Of a DNA stretch of 64,000 bases, positions 32,394 to 40,918 are shown piece after piece. The stretch spans positions 1-64,000 of the forward strand of contig CAMDQT010000013.1 of NCBI GenBank assembly GCA_945906305.1. The letters are read 5' to 3'. Source of the stretch: Ferrithrix thermotolerans DSM 19514 (lineage in GTDB: Bacteria > Actinomycetota > Acidimicrobiia > Acidimicrobiales > CAIXPF01). The notes below the pieces were generated by a model, which had not been told where the DNA came from, did not search any database, and was given only the letters and a program-made list of their open reading frames with translations. How positions within the stretch are numbered: the first letter of the stretch is position 1; every line of letters begins with the position of its first letter. The translations under genes were made by a program, and so were the position numbers.

Positions 32394-33233
32394 ATGGGTG
32401 AGCTCACAACGCAGTTGAGCGAGGCGCATCACGCCGCGTTCCAGCGTGACGGCGTGGTCAAGGTGGAACGAGCGGTGGGCCAGGAGTGGATCGACCGCAT
32501 GATGGAACTGGCCGACCGCCAACTCGCCGCGCCCGGCCGATGGGCGGGCGACTCCGCGGCCGAAGGGGGACCGGGACGATTGTTCACCGACCGGTATCTC
32601 TGGCAAAGCGACCCGTTGGTACACGACTTTGTCTTCCAATCGGGCGTGGCCCGCCTCGCCGGGGAATTGCTCGAATGTGAGCGGGTGCGGTTCTATTTCG
32701 ACCACCTGTTGATCAAAGAACCTCACACCCCCAACCCCACGCCGTGGCACCAGGACATCCCCTACTGGCCCTTTCTTGGCCGTCAGATCGCTTCGGTGTG
32801 GGTGTCCGCCACCGATGTCAGTGTGCAGGAGAGTTCCCTCGAGTTCATTCGCGGGTCACACCGCTGGGACCGCTACTTCGCCCCCAAGGCCTTCACCAAG
32901 GGTGGCAGCACCTGGGCCGAGCAGAACGCTGGCGACGAGCTGCCGGACATCGAGTCCTCGCGCCACAGCTACGACATCGCCGGTTTCGACGTCAAGGCCG
33001 GCGATGCCTTGGTGTTCTCGGCGTGGACCGTGCACGGCTCGCCGGGCAACGCGGGGTCTCGACGGCGAGTGGCGTTGTCGACACGGTGGATCGGTGACGA
33101 TGCGGTATGGCACCCTCGCCCGGCTTCGGATCCATCGGTAACCCAGGCGGACACCAGCGCCATCCCGGGCCAGTACCCCGCGGACGACCAACGCTTCCCC
33201 ATCGGCTGGCAACGCCCCGCCAGCGTCCGCTGA
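32394..33233 (+). CDS. phytanoyl-CoA dioxygenase (PhyH) family oxygenase
   Basis: A 279-residue Fe(II)/2-oxoglutarate oxygenase. The HxD motif is His119 and Asp121 in TPWHQDIPYW, and the distal histidine lies in WTVHGSPGN near residue 216, followed by the 2-oxoglutarate arginine in RRRVALSTRWIG. The segment VSATDVSVQESSLEFIRGSHRW is typical of the PhyH family. The start is ATG 32394; a GTG 18 bases upstream is less likely. It is divergent from the enoyl-CoA hydratase operon with a 194-base gap that carries no clear gene. Substrates of bacterial members range from phytanoyl-type chains to natural-product intermediates. Confidence 0.92.
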   Translation: MGELTTQLSEAHHAAFQRDGVVKVERAVGQEWIDRMMELADRQLAAPGRWAGDSAAEGGPGRLFTDRYLWQSDPLVHDFVFQSGVARLAGELLECERVRFYFDHLLIKEPHTPNPTPWHQDIPYWPFLGRQIASVWVSATDVSVQESSLEFIRGSHRWDRYFAPKAFTKGGSTWAEQNAGDELPDIESSRHSYDIAGFDVKAGDALVFSAWTVHGSPGNAGSRRRVALSTRWIGDDAVWHPRPASDPSVTQADTSAIPGQYPADDQRFPIGWQRPASVR

Positions 33234-33254
33234 GCGCGTCGCCTGGGGCGGGCG

Positions 33255-34715
33255 TTAGGGCAGCAGACGCCGATAGCTGGTGACGCCCGCGATGCTCTCG
33301 GCGTCGCCGTACTCGCCGCGGGCCAGCAGGTCCGACAACATGGTCTCTTCCTTGCCGTGCAACGTGCCGTCCTCGATGACGAGCCACTTCACTTCGCTGG
33401 GCGAGACGAACTTGGCCGGGTCGTTGAGGAAGTTGCTGCGGATCCAGGGGTTGGGGAAGGTGTACACCACCTCGCGGTGCGTCAGGTGCGGTACCCCCTT
33501 GTAATGCGCCGCCACGATGTCGGACGGCCCGACGCGTTCGATGGCCGCGTGCCAACCAGCGATCGCCGGGTCGTGCCCGCGGGACCACCAGCCGGCATCG
33601 AACTCGGTGCTGAAGGGAAGCACCCCCCACATGGTGGCGGTCAGCAGTGCCGAAGCCACCGTCAGGCCCGCCGCGGCCCGTCCCAGCACGAGCCGCCGCC
33701 GACCGAGAAACGCAGCACCTTCGATGGCGGCGATCATGGCGGTGGCAATGGGTATCGCCTGGTAGTGGTAGTACATCGCCCGGGTGAAGTCGTTGATCGT
33801 CAGTAGGTTGATCAGCATCATCGGCAGGGCCATCACCAGTACCACCGGGGCCAGGAAGGACAGCATCCCGAGCGGGCCGAACACCTGCCCCACGTAGCTG
33901 TGCCAGCGGTTGTCTGAGAGTCGGCGCACCAGCAGCGACGGGTCGTTCATCGAGGCGCGCACCATCTCCCCTGGGGTGTCACCCAACTCCCCGAAGAGGC
34001 CGGTGTAGGCGGTGAAATCGCCCGCGAGGGTGGGCACCAACCACATCCCGATCCCCGCAAAGTAAGCCGCGCCCACCACGAGAACGGCGGGGCCGAATCG
34101 GCGGCGACCCCGCATGGTCAGCACCACACCCAACCCGATGCAAGCCAGGGCGATGTCCTCCTTCCACAGCAACGCCGCGAGTAGCCACACCGCGGTGTAC
34201 ACGTTGTGCCGTCGTGCCTGTCGCTCGGGGCCTTCGGGCCGAGTGGTAGCGAAGTAGTACCCGGTGATGAAGAACGGCAGGGCCATGGTTTCAGGGTGGA
34301 TGGTCTCCCACGCCAGGAACCCGGTGGTAGGCATCAGCAACCACGCCAGAGCGAAACACAACGCCACCCATTCGTGGCGCAGCCGGTTACGGGCCAGCAG
34401 GAATACAGGCACTGCGCTCAGGGCGAGGGCCACCACCTGGAGGCTGTCCCACAGGTTGGGGCCACCCCCCAGCCACACCAACGGGACCAGGGCGTAGTAG
34501 GCGAACATGGCGTGGTGGCCGAACACGGGAAGCCCGCAGACGGTGTTGAAAACCTTGCCGTGAGCCAACAACCAGATCGACTGATCGTGGATGCCAAGGT
34601 CGAAGTCGAAGGTGTCGAACTGGTTGTGCCGACGAATGATCAGCCCGCACATCAGGACCGTCCAGCACAGTACCGATGCCGCAAGAAGCGAACGAGGAAG
34701 TCGACGGGCCAACAC
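33255..34715 (-). CDS. DUF2079 family integral membrane protein
   Basis: A roughly 486-residue multi-pass membrane protein. I place the start near GTG 34715; the 773-residue ORF in the track extends wrongly into the SDR gene region. The DUF2079 signatures are NQFDTFDFDLGIHDQSIWLLAHGKVFNT, near the N-terminus, and LVWLGGGPNLWDSLQVVALALSAVPVFLLARNRL. About ten hydrophobic helices follow, with a C-terminal soluble part of about 120 residues (YKGVPHLTHREVVYTFPNPWIRSNFLN). The family is distantly related to GT-C glycosyltransferases and is not characterised. It overlaps nothing and stands alone on its strand. Confidence 0.88.
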   Translation of the reverse strand: MLARRLPRSLLAASVLCWTVLMCGLIIRRHNQFDTFDFDLGIHDQSIWLLAHGKVFNTVCGLPVFGHHAMFAYYALVPLVWLGGGPNLWDSLQVVALALSAVPVFLLARNRLRHEWVALCFALAWLLMPTTGFLAWETIHPETMALPFFITGYYFATTRPEGPERQARRHNVYTAVWLLAALLWKEDIALACIGLGVVLTMRGRRRFGPAVLVVGAAYFAGIGMWLVPTLAGDFTAYTGLFGELGDTPGEMVRASMNDPSLLVRRLSDNRWHSYVGQVFGPLGMLSFLAPVVLVMALPMMLINLLTINDFTRAMYYHYQAIPIATAMIAAIEGAAFLGRRRLVLGRAAAGLTVASALLTATMWGVLPFSTEFDAGWWSRGHDPAIAGWHAAIERVGPSDIVAAHYKGVPHLTHREVVYTFPNPWIRSNFLNDPAKFVSPSEVKWLVIEDGTLHGKEETMLSDLLARGEYGDAESIAGVTSYRRLLP

Positions 34716-34811
34716 GCCGATCGACTTTAGGGGCCCGACCCGGTGGCGCTGAGCATCCCCGCTGGCACGAGCGGACAACGCCGATCCTGACGCCTCGGTA
34801 TGATCCGCGGC

Positions 34812-35558
34812 ATGGGTGAACTCGATGGCAAGGTAGCAGTGATCACGGGCGGGGCTCGAGGGCAGGGAGCGGCCGAAGGAGCTCTCTTCGCTCGGCACGG
34901 GGCCACGGTCATTCTGGCCGACGTGCTCGACGAGGCCGGAGAGGTCACCGCGGGAACCATCGAGGGGGCCGAGTATGCCCACCTCGATGTGACCTCCGAG
35001 CAGGACTGGGACCGGGTGATCGCCGACGTAATGGCCCGCCATGGCCGCCTCGACATCCTCGTCAACAACGCCGGAATCCTGCTCAACGGCAAGCTGGTCA
35101 ACCAATCGCTCGACGGCTGGAACCGCATCATTGCCATCAATCAGACCGGCGTGTTCCTGGGGATCCGGGCCGCGGGCCGGGCCATGATCGAAGCTGGCAA
35201 CGGTGGCTCGATCGTCAACATCTCCTCCGTCGCGGGCCTCGAGGGCATCTTCGGTACCGGCGCCTACAGCGCCACCAAATGGGCGGTTCGGGGCATGACC
35301 AAGGTGGCGGCCAAAGAACTCGGCCGCCACGCCATCCGCGTCAACTCGGTGCATCCAGGTTTCATCCAGACCGACATGGTGGCGAACGCACCGGCCATGA
35401 CCGATCCGGCCAAACGGGCCAAGGCGGAACGCAATATTCCCATCGGCCGCCTCGGGCAGGTCGATGACATCGCCAACATGGTGCTCTTCCTCGCTACCAG
35501 CGCATCGAGCTACTGCACCGGCCAGGAGTTCGTGGTCGACGGCGGAGTCCACGGCTGA
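34812..35558 (+). CDS. SDR-family oxidoreductase (hydroxysteroid dehydrogenase-like)
   Basis: A 248-residue classical SDR. GGARGQGAAEGALFARHGATVILADVLDE holds the cofactor motif TGGARGQG; NNAG is LVNNAGILLNG; the catalytic tetrad is complete with ISSVAGLEGIFGTGAYSATKWAVRG (Ser, Tyr and Lys). The end of the chain, CTGQEFVVDGGVHG, is typical. NAD-binding is likely because of an acidic residue after beta2 (LAD). It resembles 3-alpha(20-beta)-hydroxysteroid dehydrogenases. The start is ATG 34812; the ORF-track start at 34800 adds four residues. It is divergent from the DUF2079 gene. Confidence 0.93.
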   Translation: MGELDGKVAVITGGARGQGAAEGALFARHGATVILADVLDEAGEVTAGTIEGAEYAHLDVTSEQDWDRVIADVMARHGRLDILVNNAGILLNGKLVNQSLDGWNRIIAINQTGVFLGIRAAGRAMIEAGNGGSIVNISSVAGLEGIFGTGAYSATKWAVRGMTKVAAKELGRHAIRVNSVHPGFIQTDMVANAPAMTDPAKRAKAERNIPIGRLGQVDDIANMVLFLATSASSYCTGQEFVVDGGVHG

Positions 35559-35565
35559 GGCCGGC

Positions 35566-35588
35566 CCGGGCCCCATGACGGGTCCCGG
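35566..35588. terminator. hairpin between converging SDR and DUF1330 genes
   Basis: CCGGGCCC and GGG-T-CCCGG form an eight-pair stem with a single-base bulge and a six-base loop. It starts seven bases after the SDR stop codon and could terminate both converging genes. No T-run follows. Confidence 0.45.
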
Positions 35589-35609
35589 ATCGGCCTCACC
35601 TCACCATGA

Positions 35610-35900
35610 TCAGCCCAGCCCCTTGGCCAGCACGGCCCGGGAGTCGCTTGCTGCGAGGCGCAAGGGCAGGGCGGCTTGGTACTCCGCCGAGTCGTACCAC
35701 TCCCGAAAGGCCGCTTCGTCGTCGAACTCCAAGATGACCAGGCGGCCGCCATGCCAATCGCCCTCAACCGAAATGAGCGCGTCGTCGGCCACGATGGCCC
35801 GCCCTCGGATGTTGGCCATCGACGGCCGGGCGGCTTTGCCGTAGGCCTTGATCCCATCGGGATCGGTGACCTTCTCCTGCACGACGAAATACACCGACAT
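35610..35900 (-). CDS. DUF1330 domain-containing protein
   Basis: A 96-residue protein with the ferredoxin-like (dimeric alpha-beta barrel) DUF1330 fold. MSVYFVVQEKVTDPDGIKAYGKAARPSMANIRGRAIVADDALISVEGDWHGGRLVILEFDDEAAFREWYDSAEYQAA matches the family along its whole length, including the G-x-x-x-V-L/I-E-F core. The start is ATG 35900 after AAGGAG; the ORF-track version adds 69 unlikely residues. Members are small dimers of uncertain function, often near catabolic genes. Confidence 0.9.
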   Translation of the reverse strand: MSVYFVVQEKVTDPDGIKAYGKAARPSMANIRGRAIVADDALISVEGDWHGGRLVILEFDDEAAFREWYDSAEYQAALPLRLAASDSRAVLAKGLG

Positions 35901-36022
35901 GGCGGGCTCCTTGTTGGTCTGCGGCCCAATGGCAGGCTTGCGCCGCACCGTAGTCCGCGGCGTGGCTGGGTGCGGGGCCGAGCCTCGAACCGGGCGCACG
36001 GGCCTCAAGAAGGGAGTACAAC

Positions 36023-36439
36023 GTGGGGATGGACACCGAAGCAACACGCACCCTCGTCCGGGCTTTCCTCGACGCCCGGGCGGCCAACGATGCCACCACC
36101 ATGGCAACCCTGCTCTCCGATGACGCCGAGTGGCAACCGCCGCCGAGCATGGGGCTCGGCTCCTTCAAGGGCCGCGATGTCGTCGTCAAGGCCCTCACCG
36201 GAGGCGCCGTCGGCAAACTCTTCGACGTGAGCACCATCAAACGCGACGTCCACAAGCTCATCGCCGAGGGTGACACCGCGGTGGCATTGCAGCGCCTCAC
36301 CGCCACCACCACCAAGGGCGTTGCGTACGAAAACGACTACTGCTGGGTGTACACCTGCCGCGACGCCAAGATCGTCAAGCTCGACGAGTACGTCGACTCC
36401 TTCAAGGCGGCCAAGCTTTTTGGCATGGTCAAGAGCTGA
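36023..36439 (+). CDS. SnoaL/NTF2-like ketosteroid-isomerase-fold protein
   Basis: A 138-residue protein of the cystatin-like NTF2 fold. ATRTLVRAFLDARAANDATTMATLLSDDAEWQPP begins with the helix-turn-strand of the family, and CWVYTCRDAKIVKLDEYVDSFKAAKLFG ends with the usual strand pair. Such proteins act as isomerases, cyclases or ligand binders. A GTG at 36023 (with AAGGGAG before it) and an ATG at 36029 both fit; the difference is two residues. Only four bases separate it from the LLM gene, so the two form an operon and it may act on the same substrate. Confidence 0.85.
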   Translation: MGMDTEATRTLVRAFLDARAANDATTMATLLSDDAEWQPPPSMGLGSFKGRDVVVKALTGGAVGKLFDVSTIKRDVHKLIAEGDTAVALQRLTATTTKGVAYENDYCWVYTCRDAKIVKLDEYVDSFKAAKLFGMVKS

Positions 36440-36443
36440 ACAG

Positions 36444-37481
36444 ATGCCATTGAGGATCGGCTACGGGGTACTCACCTGTCAGCGTCTTGCCGGCAGCGAC
36501 CGCCCGTTCGAGGAGATCTACCAAGACGAACTGGCTTTCGCGGTCGAGGCCGAACGGCTCGGCTTCGATTCGGTGTGGTTGTCCGAGCACCACTTCACCG
36601 AGGACGGCTACTTGTCCGCCATCTTCCCCATGATGGCGGCGGTGGCGGCGCGTACGAGTCGAGTTGATCTCGGCACCGACGTGATCCTCTCCCCCATGCA
36701 CCATCCGTTGCGATTCGCCGAGGACGCGGCTGCGGTGGCGGTGCTCGCCGGCGCCGATCGCGAGCTGCAGTTGGGCCTGGCCATCGGCTACCGCGACGAA
36801 GAGTTCGCCGCCTGGGGGGTGCCGAAATCGGAGCGAGTGGCCCGCCTCGAAGAGCACGTCGAGCTGGCTCGCAAAGCCTGGACCGGACAGCGCTTCAGCC
36901 ATCACGGCGCGGTGGTCGACGTCGAAGACCTCGTACTGCGACCGGCCCCCGCCCGAGTTCCCAAGCTGTGGATTGGTGGTTGGGTCGATGCGGCGATCCG
37001 CCGGGCGGCGCGCATCGGCGACGGTTACGTGTCGCCCTCTACCGGGGTGCGAGACACCCGCCGCCGCCTCCGCGTCCTCGATGCCGCAGCGGAGGAGGCG
37101 GGCCGCGAGCACCCACTGCCCATCAGTACCTTCACCTGGTCGGCCTTCGATGATGGCCATGGCGTCGCGGCATCTGTGCGCGCCGGCGTACAGCACCTGC
37201 ACGAGGGTTACCGCGAGTGGTACTCCAGTTCCAGCGACTGGGGTGGTGGACGCGAGTTCGGCCAGAAACTCGTGGCGTTCTCCGACGGTACCGGCTGGAT
37301 TCAGTCCGGTAGCAGCGAACAACTCGTCGACGGCCTTGGTGCGCTCTGCGCCGAGGCTGGCGCCGGACGATCCTTCGAACTCGGGGTACGGCTGCACTAC
37401 CCCGGAATGGGCCGAGCCGAAGTACTTGACGCCATGGGCCGTTTCGCGGCGGAGGTCATGGCCGCATTGCGCACGGCCTGA
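36444..37481 (+). CDS. LLM-class flavin-dependent oxidoreductase
   Basis: A 345-residue luciferase-like enzyme. The N-terminus MPLRIGYGVLTCQRLAGSDRPFEEIYQDELAFAVEAERLGFDSVWLSEHHFTEDGYL is the bacterial-luciferase-like barrel start with the EHHF motif. RVDLGTDVILSPMHHPLRFAEDAAAVAVLAG and LQLGLAIGYRDEEFAAWGV continue the barrel. The start is ATG 36444; the ORF track includes a spurious 58-residue lead overlapping the NTF2-like gene. Flavin or F420 use is not decidable. Function could be oxidative ring or side-chain attack alongside the NTF2-like partner. Confidence 0.88.
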   Translation: MPLRIGYGVLTCQRLAGSDRPFEEIYQDELAFAVEAERLGFDSVWLSEHHFTEDGYLSAIFPMMAAVAARTSRVDLGTDVILSPMHHPLRFAEDAAAVAVLAGADRELQLGLAIGYRDEEFAAWGVPKSERVARLEEHVELARKAWTGQRFSHHGAVVDVEDLVLRPAPARVPKLWIGGWVDAAIRRAARIGDGYVSPSTGVRDTRRRLRVLDAAAEEAGREHPLPISTFTWSAFDDGHGVAASVRAGVQHLHEGYREWYSSSSDWGGGREFGQKLVAFSDGTGWIQSGSSEQLVDGLGALCAEAGAGRSFELGVRLHYPGMGRAEVLDAMGRFAAEVMAALRTA

Positions 37482-37503
37482 GCAGTGCGGCTCGACACCC
37501 GCT

Positions 37504-39132
37504 TCAGACCCAGCCGGTCAGCTGATCCCACAGCGCGGCCGGGTCAGCGGGGGCCCGCTCCGCCCGCCAGGCCACCATGAGGTCGGGTCGAACCAGGGTC
37601 AGCGCCCGGTCGTAGACCAGCCCCACGACGGCCACGTCGACGTCGAGGACGGTCAGGGCGATGCCCCGCCGGGAGGCCTCCTGCACGATGGCGGCGACCT
37701 CAACCGTGGAGTCGGTCCGAACGAGGTTGAACCCCATTCCGAAACGGTCGTAGAGCGCCTCGTCCTGCTCAACCCAGACGTGTGGGGCCCGATGGCCCGG
37801 CCGCGACGTCGGTACATACTGTTGTGGATGGTCTTCGGGCTCGGGAGTACCGTCAGGAATGCAGATCGGTGAATCGGGGTAGCGGTAGCCCAGCAACACC
37901 CCGAAGGAGGCGATGAGACTCTCCTGTTCGATCAACTCGGTCCGCAGACCGGCCCGCAGCGTGTCCGCGGCGGGAGAGTCCTCGTCGAGGAGGTCACCGT
38001 GCACCATCGCGGCGGCGAGCCGCTCGTAGAGCTCACGGGAGAGCGCGGTATTGCGCTGCCCCACCGGACGACGCTCCAACTCGTAGGTGCCCAGTAGACG
38101 CGGACCACCCCAACCTTGCAGCATCGCCCGCAGCTTCCACGCCAGATCGACCGCATCGGAGACCCCGGTATTCATGCCGAAGCCACCGGTGGGCGAAAAC
38201 AGGTGCACGGCATCGCCACTCAGCCAGACCCTGCCCCGGCCGTAGGACGTCGCGGTCAGCGCATGGGCGGTCCAGGGCTGCACCGACTGCAGCGTGATCG
38301 GGGTCGACGCGCCGAGCATCGCTTCGATGCGCGCCACAGGGTCTATCTCGTCCCACCGTTCGTGCGGGCCGAGTTGCACGTGGTAGGTCCATGACTCGCC
38401 GCGATCCCAGTTGATGAGGTATCCGGCATGGTTGCGGTGCAGCGGGAAGTAGATGTTGGCCGGTCCGAACGAATGCGCCGACATCAGCTCGGGCGCCCGG
38501 AAGTAGATCGAGACGAACTCGGCGAGGCCACCCTGCCCGTCGTAGCCGATACCCAAGCCGGCCCGAACCATCGAACGACTACCGTCGCAGCCAACCAAGT
38601 ACTGCGAACGGATGACCTGCTCGGTACCTTCCTCGTCGCACACCAACGTCTCGACATGGCCATCGTGCACGGTGAAAGACCGCGCTTGCACCCCGACTCG
38701 CAGTTCAGCCTGCGCCAACTGCGCCAGGTGAGCTCGCAAGATCTCCTCGACCTCGTTCTGGCCGACGTTGCACTTGAGGTAGGGCGACCAGTGCAGCCGT
38801 TCAGCCGGGCCGAAGGGCGTAAGGCGGCGCATGGCATCGAGATGGGTCTGACTCGGCAGCGACAGCCGGTGAATCTCCCGGCCGTTCAACGAGCTCACCC
38901 AGTAGTAGTCCGCCGGATTGTCCGGCGGTATGCCCGCCGCCACGAGGGAATCGGCCACGCCCCAACGGCGGTAGTACTCCATGGTACGGCAGGCGACGGC
39001 GTTGGCCCGAGGGTGAGGGTTGACCGTCCGCCGTTGTTCGACCACCACCGAGTCGATCCCATGGTGGGCCAACTCCGCCGCCAGGGAAAGACCTACGCTC
39101 CCGCCCCCGACGATCAGGACCGCGGTATCCAA
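37504..39132 (-). CDS. FAD-dependent aromatic monooxygenase (PHBH/MhpA-like)
   Basis: A 542-residue class A flavoprotein hydroxylase. Motifs are VLIVGGGSVGLSLAAELAHHGIDSVVVEQR (residues 5-34, GxGxxG), the DG region VGCDGSRSMVRAGLGIGYDGQGG, and the GD motif VWLSGDAVHLFSPTGGFGMNTGVSDAVDLAWKL near residue 275. The C-terminal thioredoxin-like domain ends LVRPDLMVAWRAERAPADPAALWDQL. It starts with TTG at 39132 behind GGGGGAGG. These enzymes hydroxylate phenolic rings using NAD(P)H and oxygen. It follows the TauD-like gene by 20 bases, so they share an operon. Confidence 0.92.
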   Translation of the reverse strand: MDTAVLIVGGGSVGLSLAAELAHHGIDSVVVEQRRTVNPHPRANAVACRTMEYYRRWGVADSLVAAGIPPDNPADYYWVSSLNGREIHRLSLPSQTHLDAMRRLTPFGPAERLHWSPYLKCNVGQNEVEEILRAHLAQLAQAELRVGVQARSFTVHDGHVETLVCDEEGTEQVIRSQYLVGCDGSRSMVRAGLGIGYDGQGGLAEFVSIYFRAPELMSAHSFGPANIYFPLHRNHAGYLINWDRGESWTYHVQLGPHERWDEIDPVARIEAMLGASTPITLQSVQPWTAHALTATSYGRGRVWLSGDAVHLFSPTGGFGMNTGVSDAVDLAWKLRAMLQGWGGPRLLGTYELERRPVGQRNTALSRELYERLAAAMVHGDLLDEDSPAADTLRAGLRTELIEQESLIASFGVLLGYRYPDSPICIPDGTPEPEDHPQQYVPTSRPGHRAPHVWVEQDEALYDRFGMGFNLVRTDSTVEVAAIVQEASRRGIALTVLDVDVAVVGLVYDRALTLVRPDLMVAWRAERAPADPAALWDQLTGWV

Positions 39133-39151
39133 TGTGTGTTACCTCCCCCGC

Positions 39152-40057
39152 TCATTGCTCCGCCAGCGCCCATTCGTTGATCGTGCCCGCGGGAGCGTCA
39201 CCAGCGATGGTCGTACGACGCATGATGCGGGCCTTCGCACTGTCCCACGGACGCCCGCGATGCAGCATGCAACGGTTGTCCCACAGCACGGCATCTCCGG
39301 CACTCCAGCGATGGGAGTAGACCCGAGGCGGCTGGCAGGCACCCTCGAGTAGCGCATCGAGCAGCGTCCGGCTCTCGACGTCGCCGAGCCCTTCCACCAC
39401 ACGGGCGTGACGGCCGACGAACAACGATCGGCGGCCCGTAGGCTCGTGGACGCGGACCAGCGGCTGTCGGACGGGCGGGAGGTTCTGTTCCTCCTCGGGA
39501 TTCAACGGCGCGTCAGGCATGGCCTGATGCTGGGAATACGCGGCAGAATGCACCGCCACCATGGCCGCTATGCGACGTTGCGTCGCCTCATCGAGCGCGT
39601 CATAGGCCGCCCTCATATCGGTGAACTCGGTCTCACCGCCCACCTCAGGAACCTCCAGCGCCACCAGCATCGAGGCCTTGGCCGAGATGCGCTTGAAGGA
39701 ACTGTCCGAATGCCACTCCTGGTTGCCACGCAGGAACTGGTTGAGCTTGTGATTGGGGTCGCTCACCAGTTGGCCGCGGCGATTGATGTTGGCCAAAGTC
39801 AACGTGGTCGGGCGCGAACCATGTTCACCCCGGCGCAAGTCCGTGTTCTCCAACGCCCCGATCCGGCGGCTGAAGGCCACCTGGTCCACCTCGGCGAGAT
39901 ACTGGCCGGGAAAGGCCAGTACCCCATAGGTGTGCCACGCCTGTTGCACCACGGCGAAGGCCGCCTCATCGAGGGTGGCCAGCGCCACTCCGGTGACCGT
40001 CGCTCCGCACGAGCCCGCATGCGGGCTGACCACCACCGCGGCTGCTTGATCACCCAT
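39152..40057 (-). CDS. TauD/TfdA family 2-oxoglutarate dioxygenase
   Basis: A 301-residue Fe(II)/2-oxoglutarate oxygenase. The HxD motif is His116 and Asp118 in NQEWHSDSSFK; the distal histidine is in VLWDNRCMLHRGRPWD and the 2-oxoglutarate arginine in ARIMRRTTIAG. TEFTDMRAAYDAL is another family block. ATG 40057 has AGGGG at the right distance and is preferred over the GTG six bases upstream. TfdA-type members remove sulfonate, phenoxyacetate or alkoxy side chains; with a phenol hydroxylase next in the operon, cleavage of an aryl ether or similar side chain before ring hydroxylation is a reasonable guess. Confidence 0.92.
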   Translation of the reverse strand: MGDQAAAVVVSPHAGSCGATVTGVALATLDEAAFAVVQQAWHTYGVLAFPGQYLAEVDQVAFSRRIGALENTDLRRGEHGSRPTTLTLANINRRGQLVSDPNHKLNQFLRGNQEWHSDSSFKRISAKASMLVALEVPEVGGETEFTDMRAAYDALDEATQRRIAAMVAVHSAAYSQHQAMPDAPLNPEEEQNLPPVRQPLVRVHEPTGRRSLFVGRHARVVEGLGDVESRTLLDALLEGACQPPRVYSHRWSAGDAVLWDNRCMLHRGRPWDSAKARIMRRTTIAGDAPAGTINEWALAEQ

Positions 40058-40260
40058 CGTCACGTTCCCCTGTCACTGGGATCTGCGCCCAACGCCATCA
40101 TCATCTTTCCAGCAGATGCGACGTCGGTGCACGCGATCTGCCCCGGTGAGCCGATCGGAGCCAGAATCGAGCACCGCCGTCCGAGGCGCAGCACTAGGCT
40201 TCGCGCCGCAGGTCGGCAGCACCGCAGCGGTGCAACTGCCGTGGCCAGGAGGAACGAACC

Positions 40261-40821
40261 ATGTCGTCGTCAGCCCTTCGCCTCGAGGTCGCCCATAGCG
40301 TCCTCTACGTCCACGACGTTGATCAGATGATCTCGTTTTACCGCGACATGCTTGGCTTCGAGGTAACCGACCGGGGTCCGATCGGACCGAACGAAATCGT
40401 CTTCCTGTCCCAGATCGCCAACCACCACCACCAAGTGGCCTTCGTCACCGGGCGCGACGAACCATCCCGGTCGGTCACCACCCACCACACCGCCTACCGC
40501 TCCGCGGGCACCCTCGACGATCTCAAAGCCCTGCACGAAAAGCTCAAGGCCGATCCCGCAGTGAGCGCCATCCGGCCTCTGACCCACGGCAACGCCTGGT
40601 CGGTGTACTTCCAAGACCCCGAGTTCAATGGGGTCGAGGTCTTCATCGACACGCCGTGGCACGTGAAGCAACCGCAGGGCAAAGCCCTCGACCTGTCTCG
40701 CCCCAACGACGAGATCGTGGCCACCACCCGTGAAGCTTTCGCCGATGAACCGGAATTCGGGGATATCTCGGCGTTCTACCAGCGCCGGGCCGAGCATCTA
40801 GGCGCACGCCGCGGCGGCTGA
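40261..40821 (+). CDS. VOC-family extradiol dioxygenase-like protein
   Basis: A 186-residue single-domain vicinal-oxygen-chelate protein. RLEVAHSVLYVHDVDQMISFYRDMLGFEVTDRG holds a metal-binding histidine (near residue 12), NHHHQVAFVTGR a second (near 60), and FQDPEFNGVEVFIDTPWHVKQPQGKALDLSRPNDE a glutamate (near 126). The last block is shared with 2,3-dihydroxybiphenyl dioxygenase relatives. It is divergent from the TauD-hydroxylase operon with a 203-base gap and good GGAGGAACGAACC spacing before ATG 40261. Ring cleavage of the catechol made by the hydroxylase is plausible but unproven. Confidence 0.86.
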   Translation: MSSSALRLEVAHSVLYVHDVDQMISFYRDMLGFEVTDRGPIGPNEIVFLSQIANHHHQVAFVTGRDEPSRSVTTHHTAYRSAGTLDDLKALHEKLKADPAVSAIRPLTHGNAWSVYFQDPEFNGVEVFIDTPWHVKQPQGKALDLSRPNDEIVATTREAFADEPEFGDISAFYQRRAEHLGARRGG

Positions 40822-40877
40822 GCGGAAGCGGCCCGGGGTCGAGCACCCGAACCGGATCGATCTGGTGCGAAAACGGC

Positions 40878-40910
40878 GACGGGCCGCCACCGGAGGGGCA
40901 GCGACCCGTC
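40878..40910. terminator. hairpin terminator between VOC and LLM genes
   Basis: GACGGGCCGC and GCGACCCGTC pair at nine of ten positions across a 13-base loop, in the 97-base gap between two converging genes. Its position and GC-rich stem suggest a bidirectional terminator; no T-run is present. Confidence 0.55.
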
Positions 40911-40918
40911 CCGACTAC

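Noticed and set aside
33255-35576. The full 773-residue reading of the DUF2079 frame as a fusion protein.
   Set aside because: The first 287 residues are the antisense of the SDR gene at 34812-35558 and show no family features.
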